Translations under genes and position numbers: made by a program | Assembly (NCBI GenBank): GCA_023512375.1 | Contig: JAILZS010000018.1 | Span: 1 to 47,783, forward strand | Source: Bacillota bacterium | Lineage (GTDB): Bacteria > Bacillota > Sulfobacillia > JAJZYS01 > JAILZS01 | Reading direction: 5' to 3' | DNA length: 47,783 nucleotides | Shown here: in pieces, positions 7,383 to 14,612 of the stretch | Position numbering within the stretch: position 1 is the stretch's first letter | How the letters are laid out: each line of letters starts with the position of its first letter | Notes under the pieces: generated by a model | What the model saw: the letters and a program-made list of their open reading frames with translations, nothing else | What the model was told of the DNA's origin: nothing | Database searches by the model: none

Positions 7383-8126
7383 TGCCGATGCGCCGCTGAC
7401 GTGAGGGCGTGCAAACGTGGCGGTCGCGCCGTACGCACCCGATCGGGGTGGCGGGCCGGCGAGCGTCGACACCGCGGGTTCGTAGCCCCAGAGCGGCTCC
7501 CGTCAGCCAGCCATGGCGGACGTTGCTGGCAACCGTCGCCAACCCCGGCACCGCAGCGCCGCCCCTCGTACTGCGCCTGCAGGCGCATCTTGCTCGCGCC
7601 CTCCACCGCTCCCGAGCTGATCACGCGCGCCCCTACGTTCCGCACCGCCTTCCCCATCGCCACTTCCAGACCCAGCTCACCGACGAGGTCTCCACATGTG
7701 GGGCAACGTTCTGTCGCGGCGACTCGGTACGGGCGAGCGCCCGCGCTGGTCCAGATCAACCTCGCACGCCGTCCCCCAGGTGGGGAGCACCCGACGACCT
7801 CGCCGCACCGGGGGCTGGCATTCCTTGCTCAGGGTCACGTTCCCTTGTATACTCGCACCATCATTACCAGTTTTCGGCATATACCGGGTCCGGGGGGTAA
7901 GCGGGGCGATGCGGTGGCCGGTGGGGGCGAATGGGTTACCGCCGGGCGGCGCGGGGTGCTCGAGGGCAAGGAACCGCGTCGGGCTGCGGCCGCTGTCGGC
8001 GGCGCCCGCCCGCTGGCCCCGTCGGTCGGGCCCGCGCGGAATCGACCGCCAACATGGCGAGGCGCACCTTTGGGACGTCGTGCCCTCTGGAGCCGGTGGC
8101 GTACAATGCATCGAGGAGTGGAGCCG
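7383..8126. other. Long intergenic region with a promoter and a possible gene remnant
   Basis: About 740 bases separate the tRNA promoter from the coiled-coil gene. The minus strand has a short open frame (7379-7759) with two Cys pairs. It resembles the start of a transposase zinc region but has no intact continuation, so it may be debris. The plus strand has a good promoter at 7825-7853. No intact gene is recognised. Confidence 0.45.
7825..7853 (+). promoter_or_regulatory. Sigma-A promoter upstream of the coiled-coil gene
   Basis: TTGCTC (7825-7830), 17-base spacer, TATACT (7848-7853). Transcription from about 7860 would leave a leader of roughly 265 bases before the ATG at 8127. That is unusually long here and could hide a small RNA or regulatory structure. 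Confidence 0.55.
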
Positions 8127-9392
8127 ATGGCGTTTTCGGTAGACGATCTGCGCGAACTCTTGCGCATCCTCGACCGGCACCCCGACTGGAAGGCCGAGGT
8201 CCGGCGGGCCGTGCTCGCGGAGGACGTCTTAGAACTCCCGCACATCGTACGCCGGCTGGCAGAGGCCCAAGCCCGCACCGAGGCCCGGATGGAGGAGCTG
8301 GTGCAGGCACAGGTCCGCACCGAAGCCCGCGTGGAGGAGCTGGCCCAGGCACAGACCCGCACCGAAGCCCGCGTGGAGGAGCTGGCCCAGGCGCAGGCCC
8401 GCACCGAGGCGCGCGTGGAAGAGCTGGCCCAGGCGCAGGCCCGCACCGAGGCGCGCGTGGAGGAGCTGGCCCAGGCACAGACCCGAACCGAAGCCCGCGT
8501 GGAGGAGCTGGCCCAGGCACAGGCCCGCACCGAAGCACGCGTGGAGGAGCTGGCCCAGGCGCAGGCCCGCACCGAAGCCCGCGTGGAGGAGCTGGCCCAG
8601 GCACAGACCCGCACCGAGGCCCGCGTCGAGGAGCTGGCCCAGGCGCAGGCCCGCACCGAAGCCCGCGTGGAGGAGCTGGCCCAGGCGCAGGCCCGCACCG
8701 AAGCGCGCGTGGAAGAGCTGGCCCAGGCACAGGCCCGAACCGAAGCCCGCGTGGAAGAGCTGGCCCAGGCACAGACCCGCACCGAGGCCCGCGTGGAAGA
8801 GCTGGCCCAGGCACAGGCCCGAACCGAGGCCCGCGTGGAAGAGCTGGCCCAGGCGCAGGCCCGCACCGAGGCGCACGTCCAAGCCCTAGCCCAAGAGATG
8901 CAGAGGCTGGTCCACCGGGTGGATGGGCTGGAGCGGACCGTGAACAGGCTGGAACGGGACGTGGGCGAGCTGAAGGGGAGCGACTTGGAACGCCGTTTCC
9001 GAGAGAGGGTTGTGCACGTCGTGCGCAGGCCGTACCGCCGCGCCCGGTTGGTGCCCTTGGAGGCTCTGGCCGAAGCGGTCGAAGACGCAGAGGAGCGGGG
9101 TCTCATCTCGGGGGCGGAGGCAGACGAGGCGCTCAAGCTGGACGCGGTGGTGCGGGCGCGTAAGGACGGGATCGAGGTCTTCCTCGCCGTGGAGGTGTCC
9201 TTCGTGGTGGACCGGCATGACGTCGAGCGCGCGGTGCGAAGGGCCGCGATTGTGCGGAAACTGGGATGGGACTGCCTCCCCGCCGCTGCGGGGCGCAGGG
9301 CGACGCCCGCGGCACAGGACCTCCTCTCCAAGGCACAAGGAGAATGGTTTCCCGTGCCGGGCGCGTCGGAGGAGGAAGAGGCCGCCGGATAG
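8127..9392 (+). CDS. Repeat-expanded coiled-coil protein with C-terminal PD-(D/E)XK-like domain
   Basis: A 421-residue protein. Residues 1-49 form a short helical head ([17 protein letters not shown]). Residues 50-259 are fifteen units of 14 residues, [15 protein letters not shown], an almost perfect two-heptad coiled coil. The remainder continues as coiled coil and ends in a globular domain with LKLDAVV followed by [12 protein letters not shown] and DVERAVRRA. That layout matches coiled-coil proteins with a restriction-endonuclease-like end (DUF3782-type), often copied within genomes of thermophiles and cyanobacteria. The position of a catalytic lysine is occupied by Ser (EVS), so nuclease activity is uncertain. 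ATG 8127 has GAGGAG 8 bases upstream; a longer open frame from 7401 lacks any family match. No operon partners are seen. Confidence 0.8.
   Translation: MAFSVDDLRELLRILDRHPDWKAEVRRAVLAEDVLELPHIVRRLAEAQARTEARMEELVQAQVRTEARVEELAQAQTRTEARVEELAQAQARTEARVEELAQAQARTEARVEELAQAQTRTEARVEELAQAQARTEARVEELAQAQARTEARVEELAQAQTRTEARVEELAQAQARTEARVEELAQAQARTEARVEELAQAQARTEARVEELAQAQTRTEARVEELAQAQARTEARVEELAQAQARTEAHVQALAQEMQRLVHRVDGLERTVNRLERDVGELKGSDLERRFRERVVHVVRRPYRRARLVPLEALAEAVEDAEERGLISGAEADEALKLDAVVRARKDGIEVFLAVEVSFVVDRHDVERAVRRAAIVRKLGWDCLPAAAGRRATPAAQDLLSKAQGEWFPVPGASEEEEAAG
8274..8903 (+). repeat. 15 tandem 42-bp units inside the coiled-coil gene
   Basis: Fifteen in-frame 42-base units encode RTEA-led 14-residue repeats. 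Units 2-14 are nearly identical and differ by silent changes (GCG/GCA, GAG/GAA) and by Thr or Ala at the last position. That last position follows the order T-A-A, T-A-A, T-A-A-A, T-A-A, which points to copying of a three-unit (126-base) block. The first and last units are the most diverged. The array is prone to length change. Confidence 0.95.
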
Positions 9393-9731
9393 ACCTTCCC
9401 GCCACCGCCCCTCCCCGGGCGCGAGCGGCCGCACTTCTCGGCGTAAGGCAGAACGGACCGCCGCCAGGCTTCGTGTCCCGCCCCCGGCCATGGCCGGTTC
9501 TGCCGCCCGTCCCAGCCGGGTCAAGGAACGATCGCTGCTCCAACGGTCCCGGGGTTCGCAGGTGGGACGAAGATCCGAAGGGGCGCTTACGGGCCGTACG
9601 GTGCGGATCTCCGTACCGCTCCCAGAGGCGGGTCGACTGTCGGCGCCCACCTTGGTCGCGGTCACGTCGATCCGCCGGCCGCGTTACGCTATGAGGCGGC
9701 GGGATTTGTGCCGAGGTCGGCGCCGCCTCTC
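9393..9731. other. Intergenic gap between convergent genes
   Basis: About 340 bases between the coiled-coil gene and the convergent lytic transglycosylase. It holds a short hairpin (GTACGG...CCGTAC near 9598-9620) and a widely spaced inverted repeat (GGCAGAAC...GTTCTGCC). Either could act in termination. No gene is recognised. Confidence 0.4.
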
Positions 9732-10280
9732 CTACGGCCAGCGCGCGTACAGCCGCCGGTACGCCTCGTACGCCGCCAGCACCGTGCGAACGAAATCGCG
9801 CGTCTGCCCGAACGGGATCTCCTCTTCGCTCCCCTCCGTCCCCCGCCAACGCCGGGTGGCGAGCCAGCGGTCGACGTTGCCCTCCCCTCCGTTGTAAGCG
9901 GCCAGCGCCAGGGGGAGATTGCCGCGGTAGCGAACGAGGAGGCTGTGCAGGTACCACGTGCCGATGGCGAGATTGGTAGCCGGATCGCGCAGCGCGGCCG
10001 GACCGAACTCCCGCATCCCCATGCGCCGCGCTGCCCACGCGCCGGTGGTCGGCATGATCTGCATGAGGCCCACCGCCCCGCGGCGGGAGGTGGCGCCGGG
10101 CCTACCCTTCGACTCGGCCCGCACCACGGCGGCCACGAGGTACGGGCTCACACCGTAGCGCCGAGCGGCAGCCGCCACCAGGCGCGGATACGGGATGGGG
10201 TACAGGTACCGCCAAGTGGTGGGCAGGGAGAAGATCACCACCAGCGCCGCCAGCGCCACCCCGAACCAGATCCGACGCAC
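9732..10280 (-). CDS. Membrane-anchored lytic transglycosylase (SLT domain)
   Basis: The 182-residue protein has one N-terminal membrane helix (about residues 5-20) and a compact SLT domain. The catalytic glutamate is E56 in VVRAESKG, followed by GAVGLMQIMPTT, then ATNLAIGTWYL and ALAAYNGGEGNV, all standard for family 1 transglycosylases. It cleaves peptidoglycan at the muramic acid linkage outside the membrane. The GTG start at 10280 has a G-rich ribosome site. It lies 21 bases after coaE and ends the polA-mutM-coaE operon. Small SLT proteins in the same place are common in Firmicutes. Confidence 0.92.
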   Translation of the reverse strand: MRRIWFGVALAALVVIFSLPTTWRYLYPIPYPRLVAAAARRYGVSPYLVAAVVRAESKGRPGATSRRGAVGLMQIMPTTGAWAARRMGMREFGPAALRDPATNLAIGTWYLHSLLVRYRGNLPLALAAYNGGEGNVDRWLATRRWRGTEGSEEEIPFGQTRDFVRTVLAAYEAYRRLYARWP

Positions 10281-10301
10281 CGCCCGCCCCCCTGCCGCCC
10301 C

Positions 10302-10934
10302 TCACGAGGGGCGTGTCGGATCGTCCCGTCCGTCCCCGCAGCCCTGGACACGCGAGCGCCATAGCGCCGCCACCCGCCGTCGCGTGGCCTCCCACGGGCC
10401 GTCGTTCCAGATCACCACGTGGGCCCGCCGCAGCTTCTCCTCCAGGGACATCTGGCTCGCCAGGCGGGCACGGGCTCCCGCCTCGTCCAGGCCGTCGCGG
10501 GCGCGCAGGCGCGCGATCTGGACGGCGGGCGGCACGGCCACCAGCCACACCTCGTCCACCATCCGGTCCATCCCGCTCTCGAACAAGAGCGGAACGTCGA
10601 GCACCACCGCCCGTTCGCCCCGCGAACGGGCGCGCGCGACCTCTTCCTCAAGGCGCCGAGCCACCAAGGGGTGGACGATGGCGTCCAGGCGGCGGCGCGC
10701 CTCGGGGTCGGCGAACACGCGCGCCGCCAGCGCGCGCCGCCTCAGCGCCCCGCCGGCGTCCAGGTAGGCCTCGCCGAAGGCGGCTACCACCTGCCTTAGG
10801 CCAGGCGTGCCGGGCGCCACCACTTCGCGGGCCAGCTCGTCCGCGTCCACCACCGTCGCCCCCAAGCGGCGGAGGTAGGCCGACACGGTGCTCTTCCCGC
10901 TGGCGATTCCCCCGGTGAGCCCGATGCTCAGCAC
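10302..10934 (-). CDS. coaE: Dephospho-CoA kinase
   Basis: 210 residues, the usual size. The P-loop is GGIASGKS at residues 8-15, followed by VVDADELAREV (the DAD substrate motif) and VLDVPLLFESG. It phosphorylates the 3'-OH of dephospho-CoA to finish coenzyme A synthesis. GTG 10934 gives the normal N-terminus (LSIGLTGG) and overlaps the end of mutM by 7 bases, so the genes are probably translationally coupled. A longer open frame to 11042 lies inside mutM and is not needed. The order polA-mutM-coaE is a classic Firmicutes arrangement. Confidence 0.94.
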   Translation of the reverse strand: MLSIGLTGGIASGKSTVSAYLRRLGATVVDADELAREVVAPGTPGLRQVVAAFGEAYLDAGGALRRRALAARVFADPEARRRLDAIVHPLVARRLEEEVARARSRGERAVVLDVPLLFESGMDRMVDEVWLVAVPPAVQIARLRARDGLDEAGARARLASQMSLEEKLRRAHVVIWNDGPWEATRRRVAALWRSRVQGCGDGRDDPTRPS

Positions 10935-11788
10935 CGCGCTCTCCCCGTCTGGCGGCGAGGCTCGGGCTGGCAGCGAGGGCAGTAGGCCGTGCCGCGCCCC
11001 GCCACCCGTGCCCGAGCGATCGTGCCGCCGCAAGCGTAGCACGCGAGTCCCGCCCGGCCATAGACCCGCAGGCGCTCGCCCATCTCCCCCGGCCGTCCCT
11101 CCCCGTCCCGATACAGGGCGAAGGAGACCCCCTGGGCCCGGATGCCTTCGCGTACGACGGCCACGATGGCCGCATGCAGCCGGCGCACCTCGGCCGGACG
11201 GAGGCTCTCCCCCGTGCGCGTGGGGTGCAGGCGGGCGGCATGCAGCGCCTCATCCACGTAAATGTTGCCCAGGCCGGCGACGGCGCGCTGGTCGAGCAGG
11301 ATGCCCTTGATCGTAGCCCGCCGCCCCCGCACCACCCCGGCGAGGTGGGCGGGCGTGAAGGCCGGGTCGACGGCGTCCGGTCCGAGCCTCCCCAGGCCGG
11401 CGGGCACCCCGACACCGTCCGCATCCACCAGGTACATGCCGCCCAGGCGGCGCATGTCGATGTAGTCGAGCAGGCTCCCGTCGTCGAGCATCGCCCTCAG
11501 GCGCAGGAACCGCTCCCGCCGCTCCCGCTCCCGGTGCCACAGGAGCCGTCCCGACATCCGCAGGTGGACGATCCACTCCCCGCCGTCGCTCAGCGCCATC
11601 CGGAGGTACTTGCCGCGCCGCCCGAGCGCGCGCACGCGCCGCCCCACCAAGGCGCCAGCGAAGGGGGCGGGGGAGGTGGGGTGTCGGAGGATCCCGGCGT
11701 CGTACACCTCCACCGCCGTGACCGTGCGTCCCACCAGGTGCGGCGCCAGGGTGCGCCGCACCGTCTCCACCTCGGGTAGCTCAGGCAT
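10928..11788 (-). CDS. mutM: Formamidopyrimidine-DNA glycosylase
   Basis: 286 residues. The N-terminus PELPEVETVRR supplies the catalytic proline and glutamate. RRGKYL and TIKGILLDQ contain the conserved lysines, and VAGLGNIYVDEAL is the helix-two-turns-helix. The C-terminal zinc finger is CYAC...YCPRC. The enzyme removes oxidised purines such as 8-oxoguanine and nicks the strand. Its ATG at 11788 overlaps the polA stop by 8 bases; the ribosome site is weak, in keeping with translational coupling. Its 3' end overlaps coaE. Confidence 0.95.
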   Translation of the reverse strand: MPELPEVETVRRTLAPHLVGRTVTAVEVYDAGILRHPTSPAPFAGALVGRRVRALGRRGKYLRMALSDGGEWIVHLRMSGRLLWHRERERRERFLRLRAMLDDGSLLDYIDMRRLGGMYLVDADGVGVPAGLGRLGPDAVDPAFTPAHLAGVVRGRRATIKGILLDQRAVAGLGNIYVDEALHAARLHPTRTGESLRPAEVRRLHAAIVAVVREGIRAQGVSFALYRDGEGRPGEMGERLRVYGRAGLACYACGGTIARARVAGRGTAYCPRCQPEPRRQTGRARC

Positions 11789-14432
11789 GGGCGGTGGCGG
11801 CCGCCCCCCCGTCGGGCACGTACGGCGTCGCCGTCGCCCAGGAGCTCCCCACCTTGACCTCCACCTCGAGCGGTACGTCCAGGTGCGCCGCCCCCTCCAG
11901 CAGGGCGCGCGCCCCCGCCGCCAGACGGTCCACATCCCCCTCCGGCACCTCGAAGATGAGCTCGTCGTGCACCTGCAAGAGAAGCCGCCCCGGCAGCCCG
12001 GCCCCGCGCGAGGCCACCATGGCGCGCTTGATGATGTCCGCCGCCATGCCTTGGATGGGGGAGTTCTTGGCCGCGCGTTCGGCGAAGGCGCGCGCCTGCG
12101 GGCGGCGGCTGGCCAGATCCGGCAGGTACCGCCGCCGGCCGTCCGGCGTGCGCGTGTAGCCCAGGCGGCGCGCCTCGGCCACGGTATCCTCCAGGAAGGC
12201 GCGCACGCGCGGGTAGCGTTCGAAGTAGGCGTCGATGAAGGCCTGCGCCTCGCTCACCCCGATACCCAGGTCGCGCGCCAAGCCGAAGGCGGAGATGCCG
12301 TACACGATGCCGAAGTTCACGGCCTTGGCGCGCCGGCGCATGTCGGGCGTGACCGCCTGGGCCGGCACGCCGAACACGGCGGCCGCCGTCTCGGCGTGCA
12401 CGTCGCGCCCGCTGCGGAAGGCGGCGCACAGCGCCTCGTCGCCCGACAGATGGGCGAGGACGCGCAGTTCGATCTGGGAGTAGTCCGCCGCCAAAAGGCG
12501 GTGGCCGGGGGAGGCGACGAAGGCGGCGCGCACTCGCCGGCCCTCCTCGAGGCGGACCGGGATGTTCTGCAGGTTGGGGTCGGCGCTGGACAGCCGACCG
12601 GTGGCGGCCACCGTCTGGTGGAAAGTGGTGTGCAGCCGCCCGTCCGGGCCGATGAGCGGCACGAGCCCCTCCACGTAGGTGGAACGCAGCTTCTGCAGTT
12701 GGCGGTGAAGGAGGACGAGGGCCACGATGGGATGCAAGGGGGCGAGTTCCTGCAGCACGTCCGCGTCTGTAGACGGGCCCGTCTTCGTGCGCCGCACCAC
12801 GGGCAGGGAGAGGCGGCCGAACAGGACGTCGGCCAGCTGGCGGTGCGAGTTCACGTTGAACGGCCCCTTGGCCAGGGCGTGGATCTCGCCCTCGAGGGCG
12901 GCGATGCGGTCGGCGAACTCCTCCCCCAGGCGGGTGAGCACGGCGCGGTCGACGGCGATGCCCGCCTCCTCCATCGCCGCCAACACCGGCATGAGCGGGC
13001 CCTCGACCTCCCGGTAGAGGGCCTCCATGCCGTCGCGTTCCAGCGCCTCCCGGGCGGCCGCCATGAGGGCCGCCGCGGCTCGCGCCCGCTCCGCCCCCGC
13101 CCCCTCCTCGGTCGGCCAGGACGTGCCCGCGCCTAGGCGCGCGGCCACGAACTCCGGCGGGTAGGCGCTGCGGCCGGGCTCCAGGAGGTACGCCACCACC
13201 CCCAGGTCGACCAGCGGGTCTGCAAGGACGCGGCGGGAGGCGGAGCACCAGGCCCACAGCTCCTTGAGGGCAAATCCCGCCTTGGGGCGCGCCGGGTCGG
13301 CGAGCAGGCGCCACATCGCCTCGTCGGGAGAGGGCTCGGCGCCGTCCTCCCCCGCCGCCACCGCCCTCCCTTCGCCGTCCGCCCACACGGCCAGGGCGCG
13401 CAGGCGGCGGCGTCCGGGCGGTCCCTCCACCTCCGCCCACACGCCCACCGCCTGCGGGCAATCCGGCCCGGCGGCCGTAGACCCCCGCGGCGCGGGCGAG
13501 AGCGGTGCCACGCCCCCCGGCCAGCGCTCGAGCACGCCCCGCAGGCCGAACGCCCGCAGCATCTCCGCCGCATCGGGGCGCACGCCGGGGGTGAAGCGCA
13601 GCGCCTCCAAGCCTACCTCCAGCGGCACGTCGACCCGGATCGTGGCCGCATCCCTCTGCCGGAGGCAGGCGGCTGCGTGTTCGGCGAGAAGCGCGCGATG
13701 GCGCGGGGAAACGCCGTCGCCACCCCCCGCCAGGAGTTCCTCCAACGACCCGACGCCGGCCAGGAGGGCGCTCGCCCCCTTGGGGCCGATGCCCGGCACC
13801 CCGGGGAGGTTGTCGGAGCTGTCGCCGGCCAGCGCCTTCCACTCGGGCAGGCGGCGGGGCGCGACACCGTACGCCCGCTCCACCTCCGCCGGCCCCCACC
13901 GCTCCACGTCGGAGATGCCGCGGCGCGTGAACAGCGCCCGCACCCGGTCGTCCACCAGCTGCAGGAGGTCGCGGTCTCCGCTCACCAGGAGCGCCTCACC
14001 TCCCGCCGCCTCGGCGCGCCGGGCCAGGGTGCCCAAGACGTCGTCGCCCTCGTAGCCGGGCACCTCGACCACCGCCACGCCCAGGCCCGGCAACAGGGCA
14101 CGCAGGGCCTCGACCTGTGCCGTCACCTCCTCCGGGGCGTGCTCGCGCTGCGCCTTGTAGGCCGGTACGGCCTCGAGGCGGAAGGCGGGGCGGCCGCGGT
14201 CGAAGGCCACGGCCACATGGGTGGGCTTCTCCTCCTCGATGAGGCGGCGGAGCATCTGGAGAAAACCGTGCAGCGCGCCCGTGGGCCGCCCCTCGCCGTC
14301 GGTCAGGGGCGGCAGGGCGTAGAAGGCGCGGAAGACGAGCGAGTGGCCGTCCACCAGGAGGACGCGCACCGCCGACGGCGCGCCCCCGTCCTGCCCTTCG
14401 GGGGGGTGGCCGCCGGCCCCCGCCTCCGCCAT
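11781..14432 (-). CDS. polA: DNA polymerase I
   Basis: 883 residues with the three PolA regions. The 5'-3' exonuclease domain (about 1-300) carries LLVDGHSLVFRAFYALPPL, SGDRDLLQLV and GIGPKGASALL. The middle domain is degenerate: the segment VGVWAEVEG lacks the metal-binding Asp and Glu of proofreading enzymes. The polymerase domain has motif A ADYSQIELRVLAHLSGDE, motif B RRRAKAVNFGIVYGISAFG and motif C VHDELIFEVPEG. It fills gaps and removes Okazaki primers. ATG 14432 follows GGAGG; the open frame extends to 14609 but would read through tRNA-Leu, so the longer start is rejected. Loss of proofreading matches Taq and Bst type polymerases. Confidence 0.95.
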   Translation of the reverse strand: MAEAGAGGHPPEGQDGGAPSAVRVLLVDGHSLVFRAFYALPPLTDGEGRPTGALHGFLQMLRRLIEEEKPTHVAVAFDRGRPAFRLEAVPAYKAQREHAPEEVTAQVEALRALLPGLGVAVVEVPGYEGDDVLGTLARRAEAAGGEALLVSGDRDLLQLVDDRVRALFTRRGISDVERWGPAEVERAYGVAPRRLPEWKALAGDSSDNLPGVPGIGPKGASALLAGVGSLEELLAGGGDGVSPRHRALLAEHAAACLRQRDAATIRVDVPLEVGLEALRFTPGVRPDAAEMLRAFGLRGVLERWPGGVAPLSPAPRGSTAAGPDCPQAVGVWAEVEGPPGRRRLRALAVWADGEGRAVAAGEDGAEPSPDEAMWRLLADPARPKAGFALKELWAWCSASRRVLADPLVDLGVVAYLLEPGRSAYPPEFVAARLGAGTSWPTEEGAGAERARAAAALMAAAREALERDGMEALYREVEGPLMPVLAAMEEAGIAVDRAVLTRLGEEFADRIAALEGEIHALAKGPFNVNSHRQLADVLFGRLSLPVVRRTKTGPSTDADVLQELAPLHPIVALVLLHRQLQKLRSTYVEGLVPLIGPDGRLHTTFHQTVAATGRLSSADPNLQNIPVRLEEGRRVRAAFVASPGHRLLAADYSQIELRVLAHLSGDEALCAAFRSGRDVHAETAAAVFGVPAQAVTPDMRRRAKAVNFGIVYGISAFGLARDLGIGVSEAQAFIDAYFERYPRVRAFLEDTVAEARRLGYTRTPDGRRRYLPDLASRRPQARAFAERAAKNSPIQGMAADIIKRAMVASRGAGLPGRLLLQVHDELIFEVPEGDVDRLAAGARALLEGAAHLDVPLEVEVKVGSSWATATPYVPDGGAAATAHA

Positions 14433-14472
14433 GGCGCCTCCCCCTCCGGCCTTCGCGCGCGCTGTCCAAACG

Positions 14473-14556
14473 TGCCGGAGGTGGGACTCGAACCCACACG
14501 GGGCGTCGCCCCACCGCATTTTGAGTGCGGCGCGTCTGCCATTCCACCACTCCGGC
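14473..14556 (-). tRNA. tRNA-Leu (anticodon CAA)
   Basis: A class II tRNA with acceptor GCCGGAG / CTCCGGC. The anticodon stem CCGCA / TGCGG closes the loop CTCAAAA (anticodon CAA, for UUG). It has a long variable arm and the T arm GTGGGTTCGAGTCCCAC. Unlike the pair at 7167-7343, the CCA end is not encoded: A is followed by CGT. It lies between pyk and polA and has its own extended -10 promoter. Confidence 0.95.
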
Positions 14557-14563
14557 TGCGTCG

Positions 14564-14572
14564 AGTATACCA
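14564..14572 (-). promoter_or_regulatory. Extended -10 promoter of tRNA-Leu(CAA)
   Basis: TGGTATACT on the minus strand combines a TGn extension with TATACT. No good -35 is seen 16-18 bases upstream, as is common for extended -10 promoters. Transcription would start just before the tRNA 5' end at 14556. Confidence 0.65.
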
Positions 14573-14612
14573 TGGCGCGCGCCGGACCCGCTCCGGCGCG
14601 AAGCCGCACGCC

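Noticed and set aside
6921-7404. Plus-strand frames with [13 protein letters not shown] and similar strings across 7167-7343
   Set aside because: These are translations of the antisense of two tRNA-Leu genes, a well-known annotation artefact.
8229-8882. Minus-strand repeat proteins ([12 protein letters not shown] type) opposite the coiled coil
   Set aside because: They are mirror translations of the 42-base repeats. The plus-strand frame has a ribosome site and a conserved C-terminal domain.
8274-8903. The 42-base repeats as a CRISPR array
   Set aside because: There are no spacers, the units are directly adjacent and in frame, and no cas genes are present.
14433-14609. N-terminal extension of polA through the tRNA
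   Set aside because: It would read the tRNA-Leu(CAA) gene as protein. ATG 14432 has a ribosome site and gives the normal PolA start.
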